A stretch of DNA of 5,812 nucleotides from an uncultured Aliiroseovarius sp. (GTDB lineage Bacteria > Pseudomonadota > Alphaproteobacteria > Rhodobacterales > Rhodobacteraceae), in assembly GCA_938023895.1 (NCBI GenBank), contig CALJDH010000034.1, positions 1 to 5,812 of the forward strand, in the 5' to 3' direction. Positions 4,003-5,812 of this stretch are shown in pieces. How positions within the stretch are numbered: position 1 is the first letter of the stretch; every line of letters begins with the position of its first letter. Both the position numbers and the translations under genes were made by a program. The notes under the pieces are model-generated. The model was not told the origin of the DNA. It worked only from the letters and a program-made list of their open reading frames with translations, and made no database searches.

Positions 4003-5812
4003 TCACAGATCCCCGAATTTCTTGCCGTTCTTGATCAGTTCGCCAAACAGCGGCGACGGCGCCCAAAAGCGCGGCTCTTCTGCCTGCCAGCTAGTTAGCG
4101 CGTTCTTAACGGCCAGTAGACCGACCTGATCGGCCGCCATCATCGGGCCACCGCGATGGCGCGGGAAACCATAGCCATAGAGCAGCACCACATCCACATC
4201 GGACGGACGCAGCGCGACACGCTCGGCCACAAGACGCGCGCCTTCGTTCGCCATGGCAAACAGGCAGCGCTCTTGGATTTCTTGTTCCGTGAAGCTGCGC
4301 GGCGTGATCCCTTGGGTACGGCGCTCTTCTTCGATGATCGCCAGCACGTCAGGGTTCTCGACCGGACCGCCATCCTGATCATGGATGTAATAGCCCCGGC
4401 CCGCTTTCTGACCGAACCAGCCTTGCTCGCAAATCTTGTCTCCGATGGCGACATAGCGGTCTTCAGGCGCACGGGTCGCAGCCAGCCGCTTGCGGCGCGC
4501 CCACGAGATATCAAGCCCCGCCATATCCAAGACCTGATAGGGTCCGATCGGGAAGCCATAGGCCCGCATCGCCGCGTCGATCTGCGCGGGCGTCGCGCCA
4601 TCTTCCAGCATGAAGTCAGCGGCCAGACGATAGGCCGCCAGCACGCGGTTGCCGATAAAGCCGTCGGCCACCCCTGCCCGCACAGGCACTTTGCGCAGTT
4701 TGCGGGCCAGTTCGAACCCGGTCGCGACCACGTTGGGATCGGTCTTCTCGCCGACCACAATCTCCAGCAACTTCATGATGTGCGCGGGCGAGAAGAAGTG
4801 ATAGCCAACCACATCCTGTGGACGCGAGATTGTCGCCGCCAGCGCGTCGATATCCAGATACGAAGTGTTCGTCGCAAGGATCCCGCCCGGCTTCATCACC
4901 GCATCCAACTGGGCGAACACGTTGCGCTTGACGTCCTCGTCTTCAAACACAGCCTCGATGATCAGATCGACCGGCGCCAGATGCTGCATGTTGGTGGTGC
5001 CGGTCAAGCGTGACAGACGCTCTTCGCCAGTGGCTGCGTCGATGCGACCCTTGGCGACAGACTTGTCATAGTTCGCGACGATACGCTGGACGCCGCGCTC
5101 CAAACCCTCTTGATCGCGTTCGACCAGAACAACCGGAAACCCTGCATCCAGACAGGCAATCGCGATACCAGCCCCCATGGTGCCAGCTCCGACCACACCG
5201 ATAGAGGTGACCGGGCGCAACGTCGCGCCTTTCAACTCGGGCACTTTCGCAGCGCGACGTTCAGCGAAGAACGCATGGCGCATGGCGGTCGCCTCGGGGC
5301 CTGTTTCGCATTCGTCAAAGGCGGCGCGCTCTTTGGCGATGCCCGCTTCGAACGGCAGGATCTGCGCGGCTTCGACACAGTTGATGATCTCGACGACCGA
5401 CGGTTGCGGATTGTTTTTCATTTTCTCTCGGCGAGCGGCGATGGCATTTGCATATCCTACCGGATCCTGCAGGCCCTCGGCGCGCGCGCGTGTGGGCCGG
5501 GTCTTGGACCCGTCTGCGATTACTTGCGCAGCCATCGCCATTGCCGCGGCTGCAACATCCTTGTCCGCAATCTGATCGACCAAACCAAGGTTGAACGCTT
5601 TCCGGGCCGGAATCGGCTTGCCCGACAGCATCAGATCCAAGGCAGCTTCGGCGCCAACGATGCGCGGCACACGCTGCGTTCCGCCTCCTCCGGGAAGGAC
5701 GCCCAGTTTGACCTCAGGCAAGCCCAGCCGGGCGTTGTGCAACACGACGCGGTAGTGGCAGGCCAATGCCAGCTCAAAACCTCCGCCAAGCGCGTTGCCA
5801 TGCACGGCAGCA
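4003..5812 (-). CDS. fadJ: Bifunctional enoyl-CoA hydratase/3-hydroxyacyl-CoA dehydrogenase, FadJ/FadB type (N-terminus cut by window edge)
   Basis: The visible 602 residues are the bulk of a multifunctional beta-oxidation enzyme. It hydrates trans-2-enoyl-CoA and oxidises the resulting L-3-hydroxyacyl-CoA with NAD+ in the cytoplasm. Numbering from the GTG-encoded Val at 5805, the crotonase domain shows HGNALGGGFE (2-11) and GLPEVKLGVLPGGGG (28-42). Both catalytic glutamates are present, at 11 and 31. The dehydrogenase domain has the NAD-binding GAGTMGAG at 206-213, NTS at 313-315, and HFFSPAHIMKLLEIV (336-350) with catalytic His 336 and Glu 348. The C-terminal domains follow, including GFIGNRV (382-388) and YGYGFPRHRGGP (543-554). 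Val 1 is not a start, because the frame continues to the window edge as Ala-Ala within a conserved strand. Family length of about 700 implies roughly 100 residues outside. No thiolase or acyl-CoA dehydrogenase is visible; they may lie beyond the edge. The choice between FadJ and FadB naming is not settled by the sequence. Confidence 0.93.
   Translation of the reverse strand, partial: AAVHGNALGGGFELALACHYRVVLHNARLGLPEVKLGVLPGGGGTQRVPRIVGAEAALDLMLSGKPIPARKAFNLGLVDQIADKDVAAAAMAMAAQVIADGSKTRPTRARAEGLQDPVGYANAIAARREKMKNNPQPSVVEIINCVEAAQILPFEAGIAKERAAFDECETGPEATAMRHAFFAERRAAKVPELKGATLRPVTSIGVVGAGTMGAGIAIACLDAGFPVVLVERDQEGLERGVQRIVANYDKSVAKGRIDAATGEERLSRLTGTTNMQHLAPVDLIIEAVFEDEDVKRNVFAQLDAVMKPGGILATNTSYLDIDALAATISRPQDVVGYHFFSPAHIMKLLEIVVGEKTDPNVVATGFELARKLRKVPVRAGVADGFIGNRVLAAYRLAADFMLEDGATPAQIDAAMRAYGFPIGPYQVLDMAGLDISWARRKRLAATRAPEDRYVAIGDKICEQGWFGQKAGRGYYIHDQDGGPVENPDVLAIIEEERRTQGITPRSFTEQEIQERCLFAMANEGARLVAERVALRPSDVDVVLLYGYGFPRHRGGPMMAADQVGLLAVKNALTSWQAEEPRFWAPSPLFGELIKNGKKFGDL

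Noticed and set aside
4156..5013. A 285-residue plus-strand frame opposite the beta-oxidation gene
   Set aside because: It lies wholly within a gene with intact catalytic motifs on the other strand and has the Arg/His-rich composition of an antisense shadow.
5803..5805. GTG at 5805 as the start of the beta-oxidation enzyme
   Set aside because: It encodes an internal valine in the conserved crotonase strand AAVHGNALGGG, and the frame is open to the window edge.

Overview
The window looks like chromosomal DNA of an alphaproteobacterium, most likely a member of the Rhodobacteraceae (Roseobacter group). This rests on three things: a GapR/DUF2312 protein, a family largely confined to Alphaproteobacteria; GC-rich coding regions; and an FbpB-type iron permease and FadJ-type beta-oxidation enzyme of the kinds common in that group. 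The placement is inferred from protein character, not from a database search.

Layout, left to right. Bases 1-530 are AT-rich for this genome and nearly gene-free, with one possible small two-helix membrane protein on the minus strand. A tRNA-Thr(UGU) gene with encoded CCA follows (531-606, minus). Next is a double-domain Fe(III) ABC transporter permease (654-2315, minus), alone in the visible sequence without its binding protein or ATPase. Divergent from it is an uncharacterised protein of about 292 residues (2403-3281, plus). Its N-terminus resembles sulfotransferase-fold proteins but lacks the usual P-loop residues. It converges on gapR (3326-3583, minus) across a compact hairpin terminator. 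A small two-helix membrane protein (3737-3952, plus) diverges from gapR across a spacer holding a perfect 19-bp dyad. That gene converges, through a 9-bp stem hairpin, on the 3' end of a bifunctional enoyl-CoA hydratase/3-hydroxyacyl-CoA dehydrogenase (4003 to beyond 5812, minus), whose N-terminus lies outside the window.

The genes do not form one operon. Orientation alternates, and the units are separate: iron uptake, an unknown conserved protein, nucleoid organisation and fatty acid beta-oxidation. I see no CRISPR array, insertion sequence, phage gene or defence system. The best candidates for new biology are the sulfotransferase-like protein with an altered nucleotide-binding loop, the AT-rich DNA abutting the tRNA 3' end, and the divergent gapR control region with its dyad and a possible Cys-rich short ORF.
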